64,000 nt of DNA from Chondrinema litorale (GTDB taxonomy: Bacteria; Bacteroidota; Bacteroidia; Cytophagales; Flammeovirgaceae), in the NCBI RefSeq assembly GCF_026250525.1, contig NZ_CP111053.1:124001-188000 (forward strand), given 5' to 3'. Under the pieces are notes generated by a model. It was not told where the DNA came from. It was given only the letters and a program-made list of their open reading frames with translations, and made no database searches. The translations under genes were made by a program, and so were the position numbers. This document shows, in pieces, positions 27,021 to 35,668 of this stretch; positions within the stretch are counted from its first letter, which is position 1, and each line of letters begins with the position of its first letter.

Positions 27021-27971
27021 ATGAATACTGAAAATACTAGTGCACAATGGTTCATCATTTTAGCTTTTGCTGCTATTTACATTATTTGGGGAACCACCTA
27101 TTTAGCAATTTTAATAGGGTTAGAAGATTTTCCACCATTCTTAATGGCATCTTTTCGCTTTATAATTGCAGCATTTTTTTTATTGGGTTGGAGTTTCTAT
27201 AAAGGTGAAAGAAAAATCAGCCTTTCTGCTCTTAAGAAAAATTTTATTGTGGGTATAATCGTACTTGCTGGTGGCCAAGGTTTGTTAATCTGGTCTGAAC
27301 AACATATTGCATCTGGCTATGCTGCTGTATTGGGAGCAACATTACCAGTTTGGTTTGTTTTAATAGATGTTGATCATTGGAAAAGCTGCTTTTCTAATAA
27401 ATTTATTATACTCGGATTAGTACTTGGCTTTGTCGGAATTGTCTTTCTATTTAAAGATCAACTAGATATTCCATTGGTAACCGAAGAGCAAAATAATGGT
27501 ATAATTGCCTCTATTGCTGTTTTGCTTGGCTGTATGTGTTGGGTAGCTGGAACACTATATTATAAGTATAAACCTGCTCCGGGTTCTATATCTTTTAACC
27601 TTGGTTGGCAACTTGTATGTGGCAGTGTATTTTGTTTTTCTGTAAGTTTTTTAACAGATGAACTTAGTGGCTTTTCACTTGCATCTGTAAATATGAAAGC
27701 TTGGTTCGCAGTAAGCTATTTGGCTATTGCAGGTTCTGTAGTTGCATTTATTGCCTATAGCTGGCTACTCACAAAAAAACCTGCTGCAATTGTGGGTACA
27801 TATGCTTATGTAAATCCGGTAATTGCTGTAATATTAGGTTGGATACTAGCCAATGAAATGATTAGTACAGATCAATTAAGTGGAATGGTACTTATTATAA
27901 TAAGTGCTATGCTGATTAACTTTTCTAAATCAAAACTTTTTGCAAAAAGGAAGAAAGTGGCTGCCAGATAA
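27021..27971 (+). CDS. EamA/DMT family transporter (YedA/RhtA-like exporter)
   Basis: 316 residues with ten predicted membrane segments in two EamA repeats. The first repeat opens with AAIYIIWGTTYLAILIGLED and FPPFLMASFRFIIAAFFLLG, the standard DMT signature. The second contains YLAIAGSVVAFIAYSWLLTK and VGTYAYVNPVIAVILGWIL. The inner-membrane exporter probably moves amino acids, metabolites or a drug; the substrate cannot be told from sequence. It is divergent from the CGNR regulator and followed by a terminator shared with the convergent beta-lactamase gene. Confidence 0.88.
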   Translation: MNTENTSAQWFIILAFAAIYIIWGTTYLAILIGLEDFPPFLMASFRFIIAAFFLLGWSFYKGERKISLSALKKNFIVGIIVLAGGQGLLIWSEQHIASGYAAVLGATLPVWFVLIDVDHWKSCFSNKFIILGLVLGFVGIVFLFKDQLDIPLVTEEQNNGIIASIAVLLGCMCWVAGTLYYKYKPAPGSISFNLGWQLVCGSVFCFSVSFLTDELSGFSLASVNMKAWFAVSYLAIAGSVVAFIAYSWLLTKKPAAIVGTYAYVNPVIAVILGWILANEMISTDQLSGMVLIIISAMLINFSKSKLFAKRKKVAAR

Positions 27972-27974
27972 ATA

Positions 27975-28015
27975 GAAAAGCCAAACAAATTAATGTTTGG
28001 CTTTTCACTTTTTAA
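27975..28015. terminator. Terminator between convergent eamA-like and beta-lactamase genes
   Basis: A 13-bp stem (GAAAAGCCAAACA / TGTTTGGCTTTTC, loop AATTAA) followed by ACTTTTTAAT on the plus strand. The A-rich left side makes it plausible in both directions. Confidence 0.8.
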
Positions 28016-28794
28016 TCGATTATTTTAAAATCTTTTAAAACTTCGAAAGTGATGTTTTTTCTATCTGCTCCAAAATCTTTATCAGCATTTTTAGCTGAAA
28101 TATTAGTAGCAAAATAATAGACATTTCCATCTCTTTCTACCCAACCTACAAACCAACCATAATTCATTTGATTAATTACGCTCCAACCAGTTTTGGCATA
28201 CAGAGCGTATTTATCATTTTTCTCATTCAGCATAATGGCTTTTACCAAATCCTGGTTTTTATTACTAAATTCTAGTTCGTTGTGGTAGAGTTTTCTTAGT
28301 AAATCTATTTGTTCGAGTTGAGATATTCTTAATTCTCCATCTAACCAAAACATGTCTATTCCACCTTGTATATTTTGGTTTCCATAATGGTTCTTATCTA
28401 TGTAATACTGCATTTTTTCTTCGCCAACTTGTCTGGCAATTTCTTGATAGAACCAAACTGCAGAATATTTAAACGCTTTGGCAATGTTTAAATCTTGATT
28501 CCAGCTATCGTAATTTCTTTTAACACCATCCCATTTCATTATAAAACTGGTATCTGGTATTACGCCAGTTTCAAAAGCTACTAAAGAGTTAAAAATTTTA
28601 AATGTGGATGCTGGAATAAACTGTTGCGAACATCTAGCTGAATCGTAATAAAAAAATGAGTCTTTGTTTTGATTATAAATTACAATAGACCCATTTTCTT
28701 TATACTTTTTAAAATGATGTTTTACATTTTTTTGCTGTGCAGATAAATTCGAAATTGAGATTAGCAGAATAATTAGCGAGAGTATGCTTTTCAT
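28012..28794 (-). CDS. Class D (OXA-type) beta-lactamase
   Basis: 260 residues with a signal peptide (LIILLISISNLSAQ). Class D landmarks are all present: S63-T-F-K66 (PASTFKIFNSL), S111-A-V113 (KYSAVWFYQ), Y137-G-N139 (HYGNQN), the FWLDGELRISQLEQ stretch, and K202-T-G204 (YAKTGW). The serine acts as acyl-enzyme nucleophile and K66 would be carboxylated. The location is periplasmic. It could hydrolyse beta-lactams, but spectrum and expression cannot be read from sequence; some relatives are BlaR/MecR-like sensor domains, though here no membrane anchor follows. It is monocistronic or transcribed with the GNAT gene 56 bases upstream. Confidence 0.9.
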   Translation of the reverse strand: MKSILSLIILLISISNLSAQQKNVKHHFKKYKENGSIVIYNQNKDSFFYYDSARCSQQFIPASTFKIFNSLVAFETGVIPDTSFIMKWDGVKRNYDSWNQDLNIAKAFKYSAVWFYQEIARQVGEEKMQYYIDKNHYGNQNIQGGIDMFWLDGELRISQLEQIDLLRKLYHNELEFSNKNQDLVKAIMLNEKNDKYALYAKTGWSVINQMNYGWFVGWVERDGNVYYFATNISAKNADKDFGADRKNITFEVLKDFKIID

Positions 28795-28850
28795 TTAGAG
28801 AAAAAATTAATTTGACTAAAAGATAAATATTAAATCTATCTAATATCAAA

Positions 28851-29426
28851 TTAAAATTTCGAAAAAACAGTCCTTTTTATTTCTGGCCATTCCGATAGTA
28901 AAATACTATAAAATACAGTATCTCTTCTAGCGCCATCTGGCAATAATGTATGGCTTCTAAGTTCTCCTTCGTATTTAGCACCTATGCTTTCAAGTGATCT
29001 TCTTGATTGCTTATTTCTACTGTCTGTTTTAAACTCTACTCTTTCGAATTTTAGGGTTTCAAATGCGTATTGAAGCAATAAAAATTTGCTGTGGCGATTA
29101 ATACCGGTTCTTTGATACTTTGTTCCTAGCCAAGTCCAACCTATTTCGAGTCTGAGGTCTTTCTTTGATATGTTACCATAGCTAGTACTTCCTACATATT
29201 GCTTATCTTTCTTATCGTAAATTGCAAATGGATATCTTAATCCCCTATTACTTTGATGAAATGCATTTTTAAAAAAATCTTTCAAGTAATCTTCAGATCC
29301 AAATCGTGCAGGAGAATACTTTAACATATCCAAATCTGCTAATGAGATAGGTAACATTAATTCAAAATGCTTCCACTCTAGAGGTTCGATTTTAACCCTA
29401 CTATCTTCAAGTTCCTTGTCGATCAA
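28851..29426 (-). CDS. GNAT family N-acetyltransferase (RimJ/RimL-like)
   Basis: 191 residues. It is typical of the RimJ/RimL/SpeG-like Acetyltransf_3 group: VKIEPLEWKHFELMLPISLA at the start, PFAIYDKKDKQYVGSTSYG, RLEIGWTWLGTKYQRTGINR (the acetyl-CoA binding region), FERVEFKTDSRNKQSRRSLE and LESIGAKYEGELRSH near the end. It acetylates an amine on a protein, small molecule or drug; the substrate is unknown. It is cytoplasmic. It is upstream of, and co-directional with, the class D beta-lactamase gene. Confidence 0.88.
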   Translation of the reverse strand: MIDKELEDSRVKIEPLEWKHFELMLPISLADLDMLKYSPARFGSEDYLKDFFKNAFHQSNRGLRYPFAIYDKKDKQYVGSTSYGNISKKDLRLEIGWTWLGTKYQRTGINRHSKFLLLQYAFETLKFERVEFKTDSRNKQSRRSLESIGAKYEGELRSHTLLPDGARRDTVFYSILLSEWPEIKRTVFSKF

Positions 29427-29743
29427 TGTAATGTCTGGTTTAAATGGTAATTAAAAGCGTTAATTAAGTCTCTGTTAGTAAGGATGGATTCAGGTAAAAA
29501 GCAGGTGTTAGCTTTTAATTTAAATTTTTGAAGCTAGTGATTGTTAATACAATGATACAGTCAGTGTAAGTTAATAGACGCGATAAAATTTGTTTGGAGT
29601 AAGTATTCAAAATGAAGGCGTAATTTATATCTTTTTTGAAAACCTCCAAAAGATCGGATGAACTTATTTAGAATTAGTTTTAATAAAAGATAAATCCATC
29701 CAAGATGGATGGATCTATGCTACAAATTAAATTATGGTTAATA
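29427..29743. other. Intergenic region with terminator
   Basis: It contains the terminator of the carbohydrate-binding lipoprotein gene (29683-29714) and presumably the promoter of the GNAT gene. No ORF or repeat is seen. Confidence 0.5.
29683..29714 (-). terminator. Minus-strand terminator
   Basis: An 8-bp stem (ATCCATCC / GGATGGAT, loop AAGAT) followed on the minus strand by TTATCTTTTATT, 30 bases past the stop of the Cthe_2159-like gene. Confidence 0.65.
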
Positions 29744-31513
29744 TCAATTAATTCTGGTAACTGTACCAGATAATACAAAACTTGAATATGTTGAACCCGG
29801 TGTATAAGTGCCACCTTCGTATAAACCGTCTGTTTCTGTTCCTGTAGAACTACCTCCCAGATACAAATTATAAGAACTACCACTTGTTAATTCTGGAGTT
29901 GAAATAACAATAGATTGATATTTTTTAGCAGGAGCAAATGTTACAATATCAGTTCCATCGCTGGTTTGTAAGCTCACTATTTTCTCTGCCGTTTGTGAAT
30001 TGTTAAAAGTAACTAATATTGAGCTTTGTTCTGAAGAGCTACTTGGTGCCTGTGCCATACCTGAACTTCCTGCTGCAATTAAATATCCGCCAGAAATTGA
30101 AAATGACTGATCGTAATCTAAAGCACCATTTCCACTACTAGTTGGGCCGTTTACTAAAACTACTCCATCAGTCATTACAATAGAGCCATTGGCATCTAAG
30201 CCATCACCAGTAGCATTTACTACAATGTATCCTCCATTTATATAAAGATAATAGCTGCTACTGCTTCCAGAACCAGCGCCATGTCCGCCCCATCCACCAG
30301 AAGAGTCATTTCCGCCAGCTACATTCAAGCCATCATCACTAGAAATTACATGAATCTCTCCATCATTAATAGTGATTACTCCACTTTCGATACCCTCATA
30401 AGATTCGATCACATTAATGTTACCACCATTAATTGTAAGTGATTCATCTGAGTGAAGTCCATCATCTCCAGTCGATATTTCAAAATCTCCCCCATTGATA
30501 ATCACACTTCCATCTGAATGTATGGCATCATCTGCTGTATTTAAATTAAAAGTTCCACCATCAATTATGGTAACTACTACACTTTTAATACCTTTCGCAG
30601 AATCATCACTTCCTAGGTAACTATCACTACCTCCACCAGCTATAATTGTAAAGTCTCCACCAGTAATAGTAATATCTGTTTCGGCTTGGATACCATCAGC
30701 ACCAGCAGTAATATTAAAAGTACCAGACTCTATGGTTATATAACCCAGTTCTGTTTCTTCGTCATTACTCGATTTTAGACCATCACCATCTGCATCAATT
30801 ACGATGTTTCCATCTCTAACTATAAGATAATCTTTACCTTGAATACCATCGTCTACAGAAGTTACATTTAAATTTCCGCTGGCTATTATTAAACCGTCTT
30901 TACTTTTGATTGCCTCATTATAATTACCATCAACAGTAAGTGTTCCTTCTCCATAAATTGAAAGATCATCTTTACTAAAAAGTGCAGCATCTGGCTCATC
31001 ATCATCTCCCTCAAAAACATAGTTTTGGGTATCAGTTAAATAATTATCAGACCCCTCAGGCAAAATAACTATAGTTTTTTCGGCACTTGCTATATATAAA
31101 GGTGAGCTATTAGAACTAGTAATATTAACACCATCTAGTATTAACCTTACCGTTTCGCTATCGTCGGTATCAACAATAATTTGCCCGTCGCTTAATGAAC
31201 CACTAATTCTATAATTACCTGCACTGGTAATTGTGGCTATACTACCATCTACAGTTACTTCAGAGGCATCTGTAGTAATTGATGAACCACTAAGAGTAAT
31301 AACTATTTCGCTAGACTCATCCCAAGTATAATCATCAGAAGACTCATGATCTTCTCCGTTTTCAGCATCAACTTCGTCGCTGGTGTCATCAACTACCTCA
31401 ATTTCATCATCGCTATCATCTTCAACAGGATCAACAATATCATCTTCGCAGGATACAAAAAGCGTTAATAAACTGAAGCACAAGGCTATGAGCATAAATT
31501 TTCCCTTATTCAT
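29744..31513 (-). CDS. Carbohydrate-binding lipoprotein, Cthe_2159 family
   Basis: 589 residues. The lipoprotein signal ends LLTLFVSC. A highly acidic linker follows (D/E-rich from about residue 24 to 65). The body is a repetitive beta-solenoid: IVITLSGSSITTDASEVTVD, then many turns of the type INGGDFEISTGDDGLHSDES, DDGIQGKDYLIVRDGNIVID and ITAGADGIQAETDITITGGD. This is the Cthe_2159 pattern, described for polygalacturonate- or cellulose-binding proteins with a pectate-lyase-like fold. The C-terminus has a small extra beta domain (ILVTFNNSQTAEKIVSL). It would sit on the cell surface and bind polysaccharide and calcium; no catalytic residues are recognised. Confidence 0.8.
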   Translation of the reverse strand: MNKGKFMLIALCFSLLTLFVSCEDDIVDPVEDDSDDEIEVVDDTSDEVDAENGEDHESSDDYTWDESSEIVITLSGSSITTDASEVTVDGSIATITSAGNYRISGSLSDGQIIVDTDDSETVRLILDGVNITSSNSSPLYIASAEKTIVILPEGSDNYLTDTQNYVFEGDDDEPDAALFSKDDLSIYGEGTLTVDGNYNEAIKSKDGLIIASGNLNVTSVDDGIQGKDYLIVRDGNIVIDADGDGLKSSNDEETELGYITIESGTFNITAGADGIQAETDITITGGDFTIIAGGGSDSYLGSDDSAKGIKSVVVTIIDGGTFNLNTADDAIHSDGSVIINGGDFEISTGDDGLHSDESLTINGGNINVIESYEGIESGVITINDGEIHVISSDDGLNVAGGNDSSGGWGGHGAGSGSSSSYYLYINGGYIVVNATGDGLDANGSIVMTDGVVLVNGPTSSGNGALDYDQSFSISGGYLIAAGSSGMAQAPSSSSEQSSILVTFNNSQTAEKIVSLQTSDGTDIVTFAPAKKYQSIVISTPELTSGSSYNLYLGGSSTGTETDGLYEGGTYTPGSTYSSFVLSGTVTRIN

Positions 31514-31754
31514 TTTTCTACTGGTACATTTAACAATTTGTGTCTGTTATATATGAGCAAGGTGCATTTTTGGCCAAAAAACAAAATCTCATACTATATC
31601 CAGTGAAAACATGAATCACATTTTTGTACTCAACTTTTTATCTAATTTTAACTAAATGTTAACAACACACTACGTAAAGTTTACATTAAAAATCCACATT
31701 AAATACTTAAGCCATTTTCTAATTATCAATATAGAATTGAGTCTATTCTGATAC

Positions 31755-32159
31755 TTAATCGTCGAAAGAAGAATCTACAGGTTCCCATAATTCTATCTTG
31801 TTATTTTCAGGGTCCATTATATGCAGAAACTTTCCATACTCATATGTCTCAATTTCGTCGAGAATGTTTACGCCATCTGCTTTTAACTGCTCGGCAAGAG
31901 CTTCGAGATTTACAACCCGATAGTTAACCATAAAATCTTTAGGAGAAGGTGCTAAATATTTTGAATCTTCGCTAAAAAGACTCCATTGTAAATAAGCTTT
32001 TTTGCCCGGAGCTTCATCTTTTGATGATTCAAACAAAACTCCGTATTTATCTACTTCAAAACCCAAATTATCACGATACCAGATTTTAAGTTTTTCAGGA
32101 TCTTTGCATTTAAAAAATATACCTCCAACTCCGGTTACTTTACCTTTTTTATTTTCCAT
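31755..32159 (-). CDS. VOC family protein (glyoxalase/bleomycin-resistance fold)
   Basis: 134 residues. The N-terminal GGIFFKCKDPEKLKIWYRDN and C-terminal LHIMDPENNKIELWEP are the two characteristic beta-alpha-beta-beta-beta ends of the VOC fold, with DPENNKIELWEP supplying the usual metal-binding Glu. It could be a lyase, dioxygenase or resistance protein; no substrate can be given. It lies 32 bases downstream of the DUF4199 gene, probably in the same operon. Confidence 0.85.
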   Translation of the reverse strand: MENKKGKVTGVGGIFFKCKDPEKLKIWYRDNLGFEVDKYGVLFESSKDEAPGKKAYLQWSLFSEDSKYLAPSPKDFMVNYRVVNLEALAEQLKADGVNILDEIETYEYGKFLHIMDPENNKIELWEPVDSSFDD

Positions 32160-32191
32160 GTTCTTATAAGGTTAGATTTATAATTATACTA

Positions 32192-32710
32192 TTAAGATTT
32201 TTTACGACTTAGAATAAAAGCTGAAATAAGGGCAACAATAAACCCAATTGGAAAAAATTCTAGAAATGTAAAAGCCATCATCACTAGTGGATTTTTATAA
32301 GATTCCATCCAACTTGTCATTTCTTTTATTTGAGTTTGCTTCTCTGTTTCTGTAAAATCGCTCTGATTAATTTGCATGATAGAATAATCTAAAAATCTAT
32401 CTTGAAAATCGGGCATCATATATTTATAATACAGCGACCAGCCTATTACATAAATTACCGAAGCTATTAGTACAATTAACACACCCACTCCTAAAGCTTT
32501 ACCAAAACTGATTACTCCATCTAACTCTGAATCTCTGTACGATCTTACTTCAATGTAAACCATAGTTAAAGCAAGCAAAATGCTAACATATCCTAAAATC
32601 TCTCCGGTAGAAAAATCCATATGTTCCATCCAGAGAGGCGCAGTGCTAAGGCCAATTATAATATTAATAAATCCGGTAGCCAATCCGAATATGAGTACTT
32701 TTCTTGTCAT
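32192..32710 (-). CDS. DUF4199 integral membrane protein
   Basis: 172 residues with four membrane segments (VLIFGLATGFINIIIGL, ILGYVSILLALTMVYIEV, ALGVGVLIVLIASVIYVIGW, MAFTFLEFFPIGFIVALISA). The family signature is visible: YRDSELDGVISFGKALGVG and a periplasmic helix with QIKEMTSWMESYKNPLVMM. The function of DUF4199 is unknown. It sits between a membrane-anchored LuxR-type regulator (91 bases upstream) and the VOC gene. Confidence 0.85.
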   Translation of the reverse strand: MTRKVLIFGLATGFINIIIGLSTAPLWMEHMDFSTGEILGYVSILLALTMVYIEVRSYRDSELDGVISFGKALGVGVLIVLIASVIYVIGWSLYYKYMMPDFQDRFLDYSIMQINQSDFTETEKQTQIKEMTSWMESYKNPLVMMAFTFLEFFPIGFIVALISAFILSRKKS

Positions 32711-32801
32711 GATAATTTATTTGTTTGAGCCAAAAGTGGGGGAAATAGCCAAAAAATCAATCATACTTTCGGGTGATTTTACAAAATTTGGCTTAATCGG
32801 A

Positions 32802-33236
32802 CTATAAAATCTGCATTTCTCTGGCTTTTTTTACCGCCTGAGTTCTTCGCTTCACTTCTAGTTTGAAGTAAATATTGGAAGTGTGTGTTTTTATGGTGTT
32901 TAAAGACACATATAATTTATCGGCTATTTCCTGATTTGTATAACCTTGAGCCATCATTTCAAGCACTTCAAATTCTCTTTTACTTAAATCGTGCTCTGTG
33001 TTAAGTACTTTGCTTAATTGCTCTTTTTCTGAAATATGTTTAGAAGATGAACCATTAATTGGTTGAATAAAAAACTTTCTACCGAACCATATACCTAAGC
33101 TTAAAAAAAGAATTGCTACTAAGGTTGCGTACAGTTCAATTTTAACATCTCTTATAAGCATTTTATACTGAACAAGCCTAAGAACGATTAGAAGTAATCC
33201 CATAAATAATCCATACAATACAATTTCTTTTTTCAA
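32802..33236 (-). CDS. Membrane-anchored LuxR-type regulator
   Basis: 144 residues. Two membrane helices (IVLYGLFMGLLLIVLRLVQY and LYATLVAILFLSLGIWFG), a short linker, and a C-terminal GerE/LuxR helix-turn-helix (LSKREFEVLEMMAQGYTNQE, IADKLYVSLNTIKTHTSNIY, FKLEVKRRTQAVKKA). There is no receiver domain. The DNA-binding unit would be held at the inner membrane and may respond to the adjacent DUF4199 protein; that partnership is inference. It is the first gene of a likely three-gene unit with DUF4199 and VOC. Confidence 0.85.
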   Translation of the reverse strand: MKKEIVLYGLFMGLLLIVLRLVQYKMLIRDVKIELYATLVAILFLSLGIWFGRKFFIQPINGSSSKHISEKEQLSKVLNTEHDLSKREFEVLEMMAQGYTNQEIADKLYVSLNTIKTHTSNIYFKLEVKRRTQAVKKAREMQIL

Positions 33237-33943
33237 ATCAGCATTATTTTAATATTTTCTTTTAAAAAAAAGGAAAACTCGATATTAAACTTATGTTTTT
33301 AGAATAAAATAGCTTGTAATATTTAAAAAATCACTATATTAACTATATAAGTTATATATCTAATCCCAAGCGATTACAGTAAAAATATAACAGGTTAACC
33401 TACAAGAAAAAAATCGGCTTATCTTCTTTCAGCTACAATCAGCTTTAATAGTCCAAATATTAGAAGAAGTCCCAAATTAGGACAATTTATCATCATTTTT
33501 GATTAATGTGAATTTGCAACATTCTGGTTTTCAGTTATTTGTGATTTTGGCAGAGTTTTCTCAATTAGTTATTCAGATTTCGCTAATTATTAATTGATAT
33601 TTAAATTTTTCATAGGAATTGTTTTAAAAACTACAACATCACAAAAATACTTTAACGCAACTTAAGGAATTACAAAGTTCCATTAATCAATCAACATTAT
33701 AATGCTAGGAGTTTAAATAGACGCTAATTACTAATGACCTTAACGCTACATTACTTTTATTTAACGCTAATATTTTAACGCTAAGAAGACATTTTGACAA
33801 TTATATAGCTAATTACTTGATAATTGAAATCGGCTAGAAGAGTAATTTACTAACAAAAAAAATTGATTCTGACACATCAATTGCAATAAAAACAATTATG
33901 ATGTTATATTGAGGTTTCCGGTTCTGCCAGAAACCTCTTTTTT
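33237..33943. other. Long intergenic region with short direct repeats and an orphan plus-strand terminator
   Basis: 707 bases without a credible ORF. It holds repeated TTAACGC/CGCTAA elements (33651-33784), a small inverted repeat (33862-33881, ATTGAT / ATCAAT), and a strong plus-strand terminator at 33911-33945 although no plus-strand gene precedes it. This is consistent with a small RNA, but not proven. Confidence 0.5.
33651..33784. repeat. Short direct repeats TTAACGCTAA
   Basis: Copies at 33651 (TTTAACGCAA), 33721 (ACGCTAATTA), 33740 (TTAACGCTAC), 33760 (TTTAACGCTAA) and 33774 (TTTTAACGCTAA). The last four lie within 65 bases at uneven spacing. They could be protein-binding sites or an AT-rich remnant. 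Confidence 0.5.
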
Positions 33944-33945
33944 TT
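33911..33945 (+). terminator. Strong plus-strand terminator with no assigned gene
   Basis: GAGGTTTC (33911-33918) pairs with GAAACCTC (33930-33937) and is followed by eight T on the plus strand. On the minus strand there is no T tract, so it does not look like the cysM terminator. It overlaps the cysM stop codon. Confidence 0.7.
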
Positions 33946-34822
33946 ACGCAAAAAGGTCAGAACTGAGGTATCTGTCGCCTCTATCGCAAATAATACAAAC
34001 AATAACACCTTCTTCTATTTCTTCAGCAATTTTAAGAGCTGCAAACAAAGCACCTCCGCTACTCATTCCAGCAAGAATTCCTTCTTCACTTGCCATTCTC
34101 CTAGTCATTAACGTAGCTTCTTCTTGGCTTACATCTACCACTCTATCTACTCTATCGGGCTCAAAAATTTCTGGCAAATATTCAGGAGACCATCTTCTAA
34201 TACCTGGAATGTTAGAACCATTTGTTGGTTGTGTACCTACAATTTTTATATCAGAATTCATCTCTTTCAGATATTTTGAAACTCCCATGATTGTTCCGGT
34301 AGTTCCCATTGCTGAAACAAAATGTGTTATATTACCATTAGTATCGTTCCAGATTTCTGGACCTGTACTGCGGTAATGCATCATGTAATTGTCTTTATTA
34401 GCAAATTGGTTTAGTTGAAAATAGCCTTCTGTTTTGGCTTTTTTATCTGCATATTCTCTAGAATACTCAATTGTTTTTTCAGCAGGAGTTAAAATTACTT
34501 TTGCTCCATAAGCCTTCATGGCGAGTATTCTTTCATGTGTTGCATTTTCTGGCATTACAAGAGTCATTTCCAGATTCATAATTCTGGCGATCATTGCCAA
34601 TGCAATACCAGTATTACCACTGGTAGCTTCTATTAATTTATCACCAGGTTTTATATCTCCACGCTTAAGTGCTTCTGTAATCATACCATAAGCAGCTCTA
34701 TCTTTTACACTTCCTCCCGGATTGTTTCCTTCAAGTTTTCCGTAGATGGTTACATTTTTATTAACTGGTATATGCTGAAATTCAACCAGCGGTGTATTGC
34801 CTATTAATTCAGATAGTTTCAT
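33944..34822 (-). CDS. cysM: Cysteine synthase (O-acetylserine sulfhydrylase B type)
   Basis: 292 residues, normal for CysM. It converts O-acetylserine and sulfide (or thiosulfate) to cysteine, using PLP. The PLP lysine is K40 in NNPGGSVKDRAAYG; the phosphate-binding loop is ATSGNTGIALA; the second glycine loop is SAMGTTGTIMGV; MSSGGALFAA is near the C-terminus. IRRWSPEYLPEIF also fits the CysM subgroup. The first 14 bases of its coding region overlap the end of cysE, so the two are translationally coupled. It completes cysteine synthesis from serine on this replicon. Confidence 0.92.
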   Translation of the reverse strand: MKLSELIGNTPLVEFQHIPVNKNVTIYGKLEGNNPGGSVKDRAAYGMITEALKRGDIKPGDKLIEATSGNTGIALAMIARIMNLEMTLVMPENATHERILAMKAYGAKVILTPAEKTIEYSREYADKKAKTEGYFQLNQFANKDNYMMHYRSTGPEIWNDTNGNITHFVSAMGTTGTIMGVSKYLKEMNSDIKIVGTQPTNGSNIPGIRRWSPEYLPEIFEPDRVDRVVDVSQEEATLMTRRMASEEGILAGMSSGGALFAALKIAEEIEEGVIVCIICDRGDRYLSSDLFA

Positions 34823-35657
34823 TGAATTTGTTTTTATAAATCACTATATCAGTTTCTCCTGTATCTCCATTCGACATTTTTGCCTGATAGTATATCTTAG
34901 TATGCGGAGGCAAGCTCTTGGTTATCCAAACATTACCACCAATTATACAATCGTGTCCTATTACAGTTTCTCCACCTAAAATAGTTGCTCCTGCATAAAT
35001 AATCACATTATCACTAATTGTCGGATGTCGCTTTTTCTCTGCGTCTTCTTTATTTACGCTTAAAGCTCCTAAAGTTACCCCTTGGTAAATTTTTACATAA
35101 TTACCAATTTTAGTGGTTTCACCTATTACGATTCCAGTGCCATGATCTATGCAAAAATAATCTCCTATCACAGCAGCCGGATGTATATCTATTCCTGTTT
35201 TGCTATGCGCATGTTCTGTTATAATTCTAGGAATAATTTTTACACCAAGTTTATGTAATACATGAGCAAAACGATATGCAGCTATGGTGTAAAATCCCGG
35301 ATAAGTTCTAATTACTTCACTTGTACTTTTTGCTGCCGGATCACCCTCAAACATAGCTTGTACATCTTGCTCAAGCTTTTTATGTATTACTGGAATTTGC
35401 TCGAAAAACTCTTCCACTAAAGCTTCTGTTGAGATATCACTTTCTCCAGGACTTCTATATAAAATCTGATCTAACTGCAATTTTAATTTCTCTATATGTA
35501 GTTCAAATTCTTTTATAGAATTGAATTGCATTTTAGAGTAATCTGAAAATAAGGTACCCAGTAAGTCAACAAAAAAATCCTGAACCATTTCGGGTGAAGG
35601 ACATCCAACACAATCCTGGTGTGAAAGATAAATTTTATTAATGAAAGGTTTATTCAT
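34809..35657 (-). CDS. cysE: Serine O-acetyltransferase (EpsC/CysE type)
   Basis: 282 residues. It makes O-acetylserine from serine and acetyl-CoA. The N-terminal helical half is followed by the left-handed beta-helix of hexapeptide repeats: GIDIHPAAVIGDYFCIDHGT, GIVIGETTKIGNYVKIYQGV, TLGALS, NVIIYAGATILGGETVIGHD. The catalytic His/Asp pair lies in FCIDHGTGIVIGE. An N-terminal CVGCPSPEMV phrase is typical of the longer Bacteroidota form. It overlaps cysM by 14 bases, forming a cysE-cysM operon. A TGGTAAA-TGT-TTTACCA palindrome just upstream may be its operator. Confidence 0.92.
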   Translation of the reverse strand: MNKPFINKIYLSHQDCVGCPSPEMVQDFFVDLLGTLFSDYSKMQFNSIKEFELHIEKLKLQLDQILYRSPGESDISTEALVEEFFEQIPVIHKKLEQDVQAMFEGDPAAKSTSEVIRTYPGFYTIAAYRFAHVLHKLGVKIIPRIITEHAHSKTGIDIHPAAVIGDYFCIDHGTGIVIGETTKIGNYVKIYQGVTLGALSVNKEDAEKKRHPTISDNVIIYAGATILGGETVIGHDCIIGGNVWITKSLPPHTKIYYQAKMSNGDTGETDIVIYKNKFNETI

Positions 35658-35668
35658 GCTAAATTTTC

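Noticed and set aside
33909-34376. 155-codon plus-strand ORF
   Set aside because: Antisense to cysM, which has full family motifs; the ORF begins inside a terminator hairpin.
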